Both the position numbers and the translations under genes were made by a program. A stretch of 22,310 nt of DNA from UBA2377 sp964429385. Lineage in GTDB: Bacteria; Verrucomicrobiota; Verrucomicrobiia; Opitutales; Opitutaceae. The stretch is from assembly GCA_964429385.1 (NCBI GenBank), contig CAYSBR010000054.1, positions 1 to 22,310 of the forward strand. The letters run 5' to 3'. The stretch's first letter is position 1, and each line of letters begins with the position of its first letter. The notes under the pieces are model-generated. The model was not told where the DNA came from. It ran no database searches and saw nothing but the letters and a program-made list of their open reading frames with translations. Below, piece by piece: positions 10,748 to 17,727 of this stretch.

Positions 10748-11499
10748 TGTCCGCGGAACCCCCATTGCTCTATCTGGTTCTCGGGGCGGCCGGCGCAGGT
10801 CGCCGCGAGCTGCTCGGTGATTTGATCGCCGATGGGCTCGATGAAGCCGATCGCGGGCTGGTGCTGCTGGCGGAAACGGAACCCTCCGATCCGGCCGAGG
10901 CAAAACTTCCCCCCGTGGCGCGTTGGTCGTGGAACGAGGATCGCAGTCTCAGTCTGCCTGGGACCGGAGACGCCACGCATATCTTCCTCGTGGCGGAGGG
11001 GCGGGGCAACCCCGTGGACTTTATCGAGGCGGCGAAGCAGTGGCTGGAAGGGACAAAGGCCGCGGAGCTGGCCCGCATCCTCTGTGTGGTGCACTGCCAG
11101 TTGGTGGTCCAGCATCCGCCGTTGCTGGCGTGGTATGAGGCCTGCGCGCATTTTTCCGATGTGTTGCTGCTCAGCCGGCGTGAGGGTGTGGACAACAAGT
11201 GGCTCTCGGATTTTCAGGCGCGTTTCCGCGATCAATTCTATCCGTTTCTTATCGAGACGGTGAAGGCAGGGCGGGTGAAAAATCCGGCCATGATCCTTGA
11301 GCCGCAGGCGCGTCGCATGTCGCATGCCTTCGACGAGGAACCGAACTGGGTGATCGAGGCCGACGAAGAAATGGAAGAGGGCACCGAGGAGATCGAGGCC
11401 GCTCCCGAGGAAGATCCGTATCTGGCCCGCTGGGCGGGCGGGCGGCGTGTAAAGGAATTGCCGGACATCCGGCAATTCCTCGACCAGCCGGCGGAGTGA
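10747..11499 (+). CDS. CobW-like P-loop protein with degenerate nucleotide-binding motifs
   Basis: A 250-residue protein that starts at the ATG overlapping the aroC stop codon. The order of elements resembles CobW/COG0523 metallochaperone GTPases: a first strand and loop LVLGAAGAGRRE (residues 10-21) where Walker A should be, FLVAEGRGNPVDFIEA where the ExTG motif should be, and DVLLLSRREGVDNKWL where the NKxD motif should be. The Walker A Lys and Ser/Thr are Arg19 and Arg20, NKxD is absent, and there is no CxCC metal motif. It therefore looks like a pseudo-GTPase. The C-terminus is acidic (EEMEEGTEEIEAAPEED), then ends with RVKELPDIRQFL. An upstream in-frame start at 10705 lies inside aroC and is less likely. 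The family link is inference by eye; an uncharacterised conserved protein is the safe reading. Confidence 0.6.
   Translation: MSAEPPLLYLVLGAAGAGRRELLGDLIADGLDEADRGLVLLAETEPSDPAEAKLPPVARWSWNEDRSLSLPGTGDATHIFLVAEGRGNPVDFIEAAKQWLEGTKAAELARILCVVHCQLVVQHPPLLAWYEACAHFSDVLLLSRREGVDNKWLSDFQARFRDQFYPFLIETVKAGRVKNPAMILEPQARRMSHAFDEEPNWVIEADEEMEEGTEEIEAAPEEDPYLARWAGGRRVKELPDIRQFLDQPAE
11453..11480 (-). terminator. Perfect 12-bp hairpin in the 3' end of the CobW-like gene; possible terminator of eda
   Basis: Bases 11453-11464 (aggaattgccgg) are the exact reverse complement of 11469-11480, with a four-base loop acat. On the minus strand the hairpin starts 32 bases after the eda stop codon, and its T-rich side continues as TTTACACG, a short U tract. 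On the plus strand no U tract follows. The hairpin is also coding sequence for KELPDIRQFL on the plus strand. Confidence 0.5.
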
Positions 11500-11512
11500 A
11501 CCGCCTTGCGTT

Positions 11513-12151
11513 TTATTTGGCGGCGGCGACCGCGGCGACGAAGGCCTTGGCCTTGGCGGTGATGGCGCCCCAGTTCTTTTCCTTGAGCGCCTTGGCCTCG
11601 ACGAGGGAACTCCCGGCGGCGGTGGCGAACGCCCCGGCCTTGAGGAAGTCGCCCACGTTGCCCTCATTCACGCCACCGGTGGGGAGGAGCTCGATGTGGG
11701 GCAGCGGAGCCTTGACGGACTTGATGTAAGCCGGGCCGAAAAACTCGGCGGGGAATACTTTGGCCGCATCGGCACCCGCTTCCCAGGCGTTGACGATTTC
11801 CGTCGGGGTAAACGCGCCGCTGAAGATCGGCACGCTGTAGCGTTTGCACAGGGTGATGACATCGGGCCGCAGGGCGGGAGTGACGATGAACTTCGCCCCG
11901 GCGAGGATGCCGGCGCGCGCGGTTTCCGCGTCGAGCACGGTGCCGAGGCCGAAAAGGAAGTCGGGGAGCTCGGCCGAGGCTTTCTCCAGCATGCGAATGG
12001 CCCCCGGGGTTGTCATCGTGAGCTCGATGCTGGTGAGTCCGCCGTCAGCGAGCGCCTTGGCGCAGTCGAGCAGGCCGTCGGGATTGTCGGCGCGGATGAG
12101 GGCAACGACTTTTTCGGTGCGGATTTTGGAAAGAATGGCTTCCTTTTTCAT
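11513..12151 (-). CDS. eda: 2-dehydro-3-deoxyphosphogluconate / 4-hydroxy-2-oxoglutarate aldolase
   Basis: Cleaves KDPG to pyruvate and glyceraldehyde-3-phosphate (Entner-Doudoroff pathway and sugar acid catabolism), cytoplasmic. The 212-residue TIM-barrel protein has IELTMTTPG with the catalytic base Glu43 and AKVFPAEFFG with the Schiff-base Lys131, matching Glu45 and Lys133 of the E. coli enzyme. GLGTVLD and LLPTGGV are also family motifs. The start ATG at 12151 (MKKEAILSKI) is chosen over in-frame ATGs near 12184, which would add a Pro-rich 11-residue leader. It converges with the CobW-like gene, stop codons 13 bases apart. No edd, kdgK or uronate genes are adjacent, so the substrate context is unknown. 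Confidence 0.95.
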   Translation of the reverse strand: MKKEAILSKIRTEKVVALIRADNPDGLLDCAKALADGGLTSIELTMTTPGAIRMLEKASAELPDFLFGLGTVLDAETARAGILAGAKFIVTPALRPDVITLCKRYSVPIFSGAFTPTEIVNAWEAGADAAKVFPAEFFGPAYIKSVKAPLPHIELLPTGGVNEGNVGDFLKAGAFATAAGSSLVEAKALKEKNWGAITAKAKAFVAAVAAAK

Positions 12152-12199
12152 GGGGACGGGCAGTGTGGCCGGGCCGGGCATCAAGGGAAATCAATTTTC

Positions 12200-12226
12200 T
12201 TGCACAGGGAGCGGGGGCCCTATGTC
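12200..12226 (+). promoter_or_regulatory. Candidate promoter of tRNA-Leu
   Basis: TTGCAC (12200-12205) and TATGTC (12221-12226) are separated by 15 bases and lie just upstream of the tRNA. Both boxes are only partial matches to sigma-70 consensus and the spacer is short, so this is a weak call based mainly on position. Confidence 0.25.
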
Positions 12227-12242
12227 CTGCCCTCTCCTTCAC

Positions 12243-12328
12243 GCCCAGGTGGTGGAATTGGCAGACACGCAGGTCTCAGAAGCCTGTGCCTTAACAGCAT
12301 GGGGGTTCGAGTCCCCCCCTGGGCACCA
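12243..12328 (+). tRNA. tRNA-Leu (anticodon CAG)
   Basis: The acceptor gcccagg (12243-12249) pairs with cctgggc (12318-12324). The anticodon stem caggt/gcctg closes the loop ctcagaa with anticodon CAG at 12277-12279. A long variable arm, typical of class II leucine tRNAs, follows. The T stem is ggggg/ccccc around ttcgagt. The discriminator A at 12325 is followed by encoded CCA (12326-12328). It reads CUG codons. Confidence 0.96.
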
Positions 12329-12374
12329 TGTGCGGGGAAGAAGGTAGAAAGTGCGCCTTCCTTGAAGGCCCGCG

Positions 12375-13160
12375 TTAAACGCGGGCGACGGTCAGTTTCA
12401 GCTGGGCTCCCGTCCGGGTGAGCCGGACTTCGCGACTGAAGAGGGTGGAAAGAGTCTGGCTGCTGAGTGTTTTGGCGCACGGGCCGGCGGCGACCACCCG
12501 GCCGGCCTTGAGCAGCAGCGCGTGGGTGAATGCGGGGACGATCTCCTCGACGTGGTGCGTCACGAGGACGAGGGCCGGCCCGTGCCGGCGGACGGCGAGG
12601 CGATTGATCAAGGTAAGGAAATCCTCGCGGGCCACGGGGTCGAGTCCCGCGCAGGGTTCATCGAGGATGAGCAGCTTGGGTCGGGCCATGAGGGCGCGGG
12701 CGATGAGCACCCGCTGGCGTTCCCCTTGGGAAAGGTGCTGCCATTCGCGGCGGGCGAGAGGGGTGGCGCCGACCAGTCGGAGCAGCCGGCGCGCCGCGAC
12801 GCGATCAGCCGGTGCCACGCGAGCCCAGAGATCAAGCTGGGCGAATTTGCCGCTCACCACGGTATCAAGGGCGGTCTCGCAGACGGGGATGAGGGTGGAG
12901 AAGGAATTGGTCACCACGCCGATGTGCAGACGCAGTTCCCGCCAGTCGCTTTCGCCAAATCGCTCGCCGAGCAGGCGGATGTCGCCGGCGGTGGGCGCAA
13001 GGTAGCCGGTGAGGGCGCGGAGCAAGGAGGTCTTGCCGGAACCGTTGGCGCCGAGAATAACCCAGTGTTCTCCGCGGTTCACCCGCCAGTTGATATCGTG
13101 GAGGATGGGGATGCGGCCACGGCGTATGCGAAGGGACTCGGTCTCAAGGATGGCGGTCAT
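12375..13160 (-). CDS. Stand-alone ABC transporter ATP-binding protein
   Basis: A 261-residue ABC ATPase with Walker A GANGSGKTS (residues 37-45), signature LSQGE (143-147), Walker B LLILDEP (163-169), D-loop AGLDP and the H-loop histidine in VTHH (202). The usual Q-loop Gln is not present: the region after the first beta subdomain reads IGVVTNSFS. This resembles YlmA/ModF-type ATPases that also lack a standard Q-loop. No membrane or substrate-binding subunit is adjacent, so the partner and substrate are unknown; it could also act without a transporter. The start is ATG at 13160 with MTAILETESL preceding the first strand. The gene is divergent from the nuclease gene, 137 bases away. Confidence 0.9.
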   Translation of the reverse strand: MTAILETESLRIRRGRIPILHDINWRVNRGEHWVILGANGSGKTSLLRALTGYLAPTAGDIRLLGERFGESDWRELRLHIGVVTNSFSTLIPVCETALDTVVSGKFAQLDLWARVAPADRVAARRLLRLVGATPLARREWQHLSQGERQRVLIARALMARPKLLILDEPCAGLDPVAREDFLTLINRLAVRRHGPALVLVTHHVEEIVPAFTHALLLKAGRVVAAGPCAKTLSSQTLSTLFSREVRLTRTGAQLKLTVARV

Positions 13161-13297
13161 CGGGGAAGCAGCGTGCGACGGTGGATGCCGGGGTCAATCA
13201 GCCAAGCCGGGCCATCGGGGCCGGGACCCGCTGGAATGTAACGGGACGTCCGGTGTTTTCCCTTTTACTCGGTGAGGTTTGCCGGCAGCGTGCGGCC

Positions 13298-14791
13298 ATG
13301 CGTTTTCTGCGCTTTTTCTGTCTGCTGCTGGCGGTGCCGGTCCTGCTGGCGGCGCGGCCGTTCATGGTGATGGTGTATAACGTCGAGAATCTGTTCGATG
13401 CCGACGGCGTGGCGCTCTTTGAGGATTACCAGCCGGAAAACTATACGCCTGCGCATGTCCTGACGAAGCTGCGCAACATCACACAGGTGCTGCGCCATTT
13501 TGAGGCGGGCCGCGGGCCGGACATCATTCTGTTTCAGGAGATCGAGGTGGATCTGACCAATGGGGAGCCGCCGCCCGACTATGCGGAAATCCTGCGACGT
13601 TACGAAGGGTTGCGGGTGGCCGAGATGCTCGGTGAAGCCTTCAGCCCGGAGATTGCCGATCTGCCGGCCGAGGCGCTGCTCTTGAAAGCACTGCATGATG
13701 CCGGGATGACCGGTTACACCGTGGTGCGCCCGGAGAGCGTGAAGTCGCCGGACAGCCCGGGCCCGCTGGCGCAGCGTTGCGTGGTGTTCACGCGCTTTCC
13801 GGTGAAACACAGCCGGGTTTATCCGACGCTCGATGCGCGTCCGATCCATGAGGTGCTGGTCGAGGTGGAGGGGGCGCCGCTGTATCTGTTCAACAACCAT
13901 TGGAAATCCGGCGCGGGAAATCCCGCGACGGAGCCGGCGCGCGTCGCCAATGCCCGCACGCTGCGCAACCGGCTGGATGAGATTCTCAAGGAGGAGCCGA
14001 ATGCCGACATCATCCTGGGGGGCGACTTCAATTCGCAATACAACCAGAATCGTCGCTATCCGGAGATGAAGGTGACGGGGCTTAACGACGCGCTCGGTTC
14101 ACAGGGCAACGAGCTGGCGATCCGCGGGCGGCAGCGCGATTTGTACAACCTGTGGTTCGAACTGCCGCCGGAGGAGCGTGGCAGTGACACTTATCAGGGC
14201 GAGTGGGGCACGCTCATGCAGATGATTATCACGCGCGGGCTCTACGATTTTCGCGGCGTGCAGTATGTGGACAATTCCTTTGGCGTGGCCCGGATCCCGG
14301 GGCTCAACAGCGATGCCGCCGGTTTGCCGGTCCGCTGGTCTGCGGCGGGTCCGGCTGGTCACGGGTTCTCGGACCATTTCCCGATTTACGCCCGGTTCAC
14401 GACGGTGGCGGCCAACCGGCCGGATCGCTACCTGCCGCTGCCCAATGCCTCGGTGGACAAGGGGAAGGACGCGGTGGTCAAGGTGGATTACAGCGGACTG
14501 GACCTGGCCAAGCTGGCGGTGGTCCTTTCCAGTCTGCCGGAGAGCGTCAACTTGCGTGATGGTGGACACACGGGGCGGATCTTCCTGGTTGAAGGCACCG
14601 TGGGCGCCGGGACGCGCTTTTCTGTGGATGTGCGCGGCGAGAGCTATGATCTCTGGGTTCCTGTGCCGGCGCAGCGGGAGCAACTGCGCGCCGCCTATGC
14701 GGCAGACGCGCCCATCCGCTTTTACGGCGAACTCGGCCAGCATCGCGGACGCTGGCAATTTGTCATCCATGACGAAAGCTGGGTGCGATGA
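13298..14791 (+). CDS. Exported endonuclease/exonuclease/phosphatase-family protein with extra C-terminal domain
   Basis: A 497-residue protein. Residues 1-19 form a signal peptide (MRFLRFF then LLLAVPVLLA). The catalytic domain has the family's metal and phosphate contacts: YNVENLFD (Asn28, Glu30), LFQEIE (Glu81), NNHWKSG (His201), GGDFNSQ (Asp243, Asn245) and SDHFPIYA (Asp359-His360). After about residue 375 a further ~115 residues (GRIFLVEGTV, YDLWVPVPA, RFYGELGQHRGRWQF) look like a small beta-barrel, possibly OB-like. It could be an extracellular or periplasmic nuclease or a phosphodiesterase; the substrate cannot be read from sequence. The ATG at 13298 is chosen because the signal peptide begins there. 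The stop overlaps the next gene by four bases (ATGA). Confidence 0.85.
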   Translation: MRFLRFFCLLLAVPVLLAARPFMVMVYNVENLFDADGVALFEDYQPENYTPAHVLTKLRNITQVLRHFEAGRGPDIILFQEIEVDLTNGEPPPDYAEILRRYEGLRVAEMLGEAFSPEIADLPAEALLLKALHDAGMTGYTVVRPESVKSPDSPGPLAQRCVVFTRFPVKHSRVYPTLDARPIHEVLVEVEGAPLYLFNNHWKSGAGNPATEPARVANARTLRNRLDEILKEEPNADIILGGDFNSQYNQNRRYPEMKVTGLNDALGSQGNELAIRGRQRDLYNLWFELPPEERGSDTYQGEWGTLMQMIITRGLYDFRGVQYVDNSFGVARIPGLNSDAAGLPVRWSAAGPAGHGFSDHFPIYARFTTVAANRPDRYLPLPNASVDKGKDAVVKVDYSGLDLAKLAVVLSSLPESVNLRDGGHTGRIFLVEGTVGAGTRFSVDVRGESYDLWVPVPAQREQLRAAYAADAPIRFYGELGQHRGRWQFVIHDESWVR

Positions 14792-15153
14792 AACGATTCA
14801 AGATTTACACTTACGCCAATTGCGACACCTGCCGCCGTGCAGTGAAATGGCTGCGCGCGCAAAATCTCGCCTTCGATGAGCATCCGATCCGGGAGACCCC
14901 GCCCACGTTGGCTGAGTTGCGCCTGATGCTGGCGGCAAATGGAGGGGAGCTGCGCCGGCTTTTCAACACCTCGGGGCGCGATTACCGGGAGCAAAAGCTC
15001 GGGGAGAAGCTGCCCGGTTTGGACGAGCGTGCGGCGCTGGATCTGCTGGTGCGAAACGGAAACCTGGTGAAACGGCCTTTTCTGCTGGGGGCGGGGGTGG
15101 CGCTGGTCGGTTTCGATTCCGAAGTCTGGTCGGCGGCGATGCCCGGAAAATGA
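14788..15153 (+). CDS. ArsC/Spx-family thioredoxin-fold protein
   Basis: A 121-residue protein with the compact ArsC/Spx/YffB fold pattern. The N-terminus is FKIYTYANCDTCRRAVKWL with Cys12-x-x-Cys15 after the first strand, then LRRLFNTSGRDYRE in the middle and LLVRNGNLVKRPFLL near the end. The CxxC pair resembles Spx and MgsR (RNA-polymerase-binding redox regulators in Firmicutes) more than classical arsenate reductases, which use a single N-terminal Cys. Regulator, reductase and unknown role remain open. It starts inside the stop codon of the nuclease gene and ends overlapping the next start (ATGA), so the three genes are very probably cotranscribed. Confidence 0.85.
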   Translation: MKRFKIYTYANCDTCRRAVKWLRAQNLAFDEHPIRETPPTLAELRLMLAANGGELRRLFNTSGRDYREQKLGEKLPGLDERAALDLLVRNGNLVKRPFLLGAGVALVGFDSEVWSAAMPGK

Positions 15154-15704
15154 GCCCGCCTGATCGCACGCGCATTGAGCTGAGACTGCGCGAGCTGGCA
15201 CAGTTGTTCAATCTGCTCGACCCTTCGCCGTTCCATGAGCGCGACCTTGATGCGGCGGCGGAGGAGTTCATCGTGGAATGGGCGCGTGAGTCCCCGGCGG
15301 GGCGGGAATACGAACTGGTTGTCCATCTCACCGGCCCGCCGTCGCCGGAGCTGGCCGCGGGGTTGGAGGATGCTGTGCGCAACTATTTCCGGACCCGGGC
15401 AAACTCGACCCGCAGCCAGTTGCGACGGTTGTTCCGCCGGGGGCGTTGGAGCTTGCTCATCGCGCTGCTGTTTCTTGGAGCGTGTTTTGGGTTGAGCCAG
15501 CTGCTAGGGCGGATTGGCGACAGTCGCTTTTGGGAGACGCTCCGACTGGTGCTTGATATTGCCGGCTGGGTGGCGCTGTGGCGGCCTTTTGAGATTTTTC
15601 TCTACGACTGGTGGCCGGTGCGCGACGACCTGCGCATGTATGAACGGCTGGCCAGGATGCCGGTGCGGCTGGTCTTGCGGGAGGCCGCCGGTGGAAAGGT
15701 GTAA
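15150..15704 (+). CDS. Conserved membrane protein of unknown function
   Basis: A 184-residue protein starting at the ATG that overlaps the previous stop codon. The N-terminal ~90 residues are soluble (RDLDAAAEEFIVEWARE, YELVVHLTG). Two hydrophobic segments follow at about residues 101-119 and 131-152, then the C-terminal motif WRPFEIFLYDWWPV and RLARMPVRL. I have seen similar proteins as conserved hypotheticals in Gram-negatives but know no function. The arrangement suggests a cytoplasmic N-terminal domain on an inner-membrane hairpin; this is inference. Confidence 0.8.
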   Translation: MSPPDRTRIELRLRELAQLFNLLDPSPFHERDLDAAAEEFIVEWARESPAGREYELVVHLTGPPSPELAAGLEDAVRNYFRTRANSTRSQLRRLFRRGRWSLLIALLFLGACFGLSQLLGRIGDSRFWETLRLVLDIAGWVALWRPFEIFLYDWWPVRDDLRMYERLARMPVRLVLREAAGGKV

Positions 15705-15721
15705 CTTTTGACGGCCGCCGG

Positions 15722-15734
15722 GGTTCTAAGAACC
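15722..15734. promoter_or_regulatory. Inverted repeat before the first DUF4097 gene
   Basis: ggttct and agaacc form a perfect 6+6 inverted repeat around a single base, eight bases before the ATG at 15742. It could be an operator or a short hairpin affecting the ribosome binding site, for no clear Shine-Dalgarno sequence is visible. Short inverted repeats also arise by chance. Confidence 0.25.
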
Positions 15735-15741
15735 AATCACC

Positions 15742-16641
15742 ATGAAACCCTCCTCCTTCCTTCTCGCCGCCGGTCTGGCGGCCCTCCTGCCTCTGGCCGC
15801 ACAAGCCCGGATCGAACGCTTCGTTGAACAAACCTTCACCGTCGGTTCCGACACGACTTTGCAAGTGGAGACACAGGGGGGAGACATCACCCTGAAGCCG
15901 GGGACTGCGGGCCGTATCCGCGTGGTGGCGAAGCAAAAAATCCGGACCAAAGACGAGTCGGAGGTTGATGCGCTGCTGGAGGAAATGACGTTCAGGTTGG
16001 AGCAGGCGGAGGGCAAGGTTGTGGCCGTGGCCAAGCACGAGCGCAAAGGCTCCTGGTTCTTTTGGCGCGGGTCGCCGGTGGAAGTGGATTTCGATGTGTA
16101 TGTGCCGGAAGCACTGGCTGCGGTGCGATTGGTCACCTCGGGCGGGGATATCAAGGTTGAGCGGCTCAAGGGTGAACTGAATGCCCGGACCAGTGGTGGT
16201 GACATTGAGCTGGGCCGGATTGACGGTCCGGTGGATGCCCGCACCAGCGGGGGAGATATTGATGTCGAGGAATTGACCGGCCGGGCCTCGCTGGCCACCT
16301 CCGGCGGTGATATCGAGGTGGAGCGAGCATTGCACATCTTGCGGGCCGCGACGAGCGGCGGCGATATCGAGGTGCGGTTCGTCGGTCCTTTGCAGGGGGA
16401 TTCTTCGTTGAAAACAAGCGGCGGTGATGTGGAGGTGAAGGTGGATACCGCTGCCGCCTTGCGGCTGGATGCCGTCGCGAACGGTGGTCGGGTCAATGTC
16501 AGAAACCTGTCCGTCGCAGGGACGGATAGCTCCCGCAAGAATCAGCTGTCCGGCACGGTGAATGGCGGTGGACCGCGGCTGGAGTTGCGCACAAGCGGCG
16601 GCAGCATCGAGGTGGAAGGCGTGAAGTCGTCCACTTGGTGA
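15742..16641 (+). CDS. DUF4097-type exported beta-solenoid protein
   Basis: A 299-residue protein with a signal peptide (residues 1-22, cleavage after LPLAAQA). The central part is a tandem repeat beginning with TSGGDI at residues 132, 150, 168, 186 and 204, an exact 18-residue period, then 225. An earlier TQGGDI is at 44 and a late TSGGSI near 287. This matches DUF4097/adhesin-like beta-helix proteins of unknown role, which are frequent in the cell envelope of Verrucomicrobiota, Acidobacteriota and Bacteroidota. The C-terminus has QLSGTVNGGGPRLEL, shared with the next gene. It lies 37 bases after the membrane-protein gene. Confidence 0.85.
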   Translation: MKPSSFLLAAGLAALLPLAAQARIERFVEQTFTVGSDTTLQVETQGGDITLKPGTAGRIRVVAKQKIRTKDESEVDALLEEMTFRLEQAEGKVVAVAKHERKGSWFFWRGSPVEVDFDVYVPEALAAVRLVTSGGDIKVERLKGELNARTSGGDIELGRIDGPVDARTSGGDIDVEELTGRASLATSGGDIEVERALHILRAATSGGDIEVRFVGPLQGDSSLKTSGGDVEVKVDTAAALRLDAVANGGRVNVRNLSVAGTDSSRKNQLSGTVNGGGPRLELRTSGGSIEVEGVKSSTW

Positions 16642-16728
16642 TCCAGGTCATCGGACTGTCCGGCAGTAATACTACGTAGAGGCGAAGGCTTGCGGGTCGT
16701 GGCGGCGCACCGCGACGATGGCAGGGTC

Positions 16729-17679
16729 ATGTCTGAACGTAGTTTTATCCGTTACTTTCTTGGGTTTGTGCTCACCAGCATCAGCCTGCTGGGATTCCAG
16801 CGGGTGGAGCAGGAATCATTTCCGTTGCCGCCGGGCGGCATGGTGAAGATCGATGCCTATCGCGGGGAGATCAATGTCGTGGCGGGGGCGGCTGACCGGG
16901 TGCGGGTGATCGTCAACGTGAGCGTGCCGGCGGAGACCGCCGAGGCCGGGCGTCAGGTGTTGGAAGGATTTGCCCTGACGGGGGCGGTGAACGACGGGGT
17001 GGTCACGATTTCCACACGGAACCCGCGCGACGGTTCGGTGCGGTTTGTCTGGTCGAAGGACCCGCGGCCCGAAATCACCCTGACGGTGGAAGTGCCGGAA
17101 CGGGTGGATCTCGACCTGCAGACGGGCGAGGGCGGGATCAATGTGGAGAGCCTGACCGGGCGGATGCGCGCGCGGGCGGAGCACGGCACGATTTTCTTCC
17201 GTCAGATTGACGGCGATGTGGAAGCTCGCACCGGAACGGGGGACATCCTCGTGTCGCGTTGCACCGGCTCGGTTACATTGCGCGCGGTGCAGGGCAGTGT
17301 GCGCATCGGCGCGGTGGGTGGTCGGGCATCGCTGGAGACCGTGAGCGGAGACATCGAACTGCAGTCCGCGCATGGCATCGTGACGGCGGTGACGAAGGCG
17401 GGGGATATCGAGGCGGGTTTTGCCGAGGTAACCGGTGGCGCGCAGCTTGAGACGGCTTTGGGCAACATCCACGCCCGGGTAAATCCGGCCGCGGCCTTTT
17501 CCTTGCGAGCGGTTTCGGGTTGGGGGCCGGTGGAATCCCGGTTGTCCCTGGAAGGGGAAGGCAACGCTCGCGGCAGTCGTTTGAGCGGCTTGCACAATGG
17601 GGGCGGCCCGTTGCTGGAGCTCAAGGCCGGGGGGGGGCGTGTGAGTATCGCGCCGGGCGAAGACTGGGTGTCGCCCTGA
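16729..17679 (+). CDS. Second DUF4097-type beta-solenoid protein, paralogue of the preceding gene
   Basis: A 316-residue protein. The ATG at 16729 (MSERSFIRYF) precedes a hydrophobic segment (residues 7-23) that may be a signal peptide or anchor. An in-frame GTG-like extension to 16690 lacks support. Repeats begin at residues 132, 150, 168, 186, 204 and 222, the same 18-residue period and even the same residue numbers as in the neighbouring protein. The TSGGDI motif has decayed to forms such as TGTGDI, TVSGDI and TKAGDI. The C-terminal RLSGLHNGGGPLLEL matches the neighbour's QLSGTVNGGGPRLEL. It is probably an old tandem duplicate. Function unknown; envelope location inferred. Confidence 0.8.
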   Translation: MSERSFIRYFLGFVLTSISLLGFQRVEQESFPLPPGGMVKIDAYRGEINVVAGAADRVRVIVNVSVPAETAEAGRQVLEGFALTGAVNDGVVTISTRNPRDGSVRFVWSKDPRPEITLTVEVPERVDLDLQTGEGGINVESLTGRMRARAEHGTIFFRQIDGDVEARTGTGDILVSRCTGSVTLRAVQGSVRIGAVGGRASLETVSGDIELQSAHGIVTAVTKAGDIEAGFAEVTGGAQLETALGNIHARVNPAAAFSLRAVSGWGPVESRLSLEGEGNARGSRLSGLHNGGGPLLELKAGGGRVSIAPGEDWVSP

Positions 17680-17727
17680 AAGCGGCGGCGGCTTGCCAGC
17701 GCCGGGCTCAAGACTGAGAGTGGCGGC

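Noticed and set aside
13181..13297. In-frame upstream extension of the exported enzyme gene
   Set aside because: It would place 39 residues before an obvious signal peptide; the ATG at 13298 explains the sequence better.
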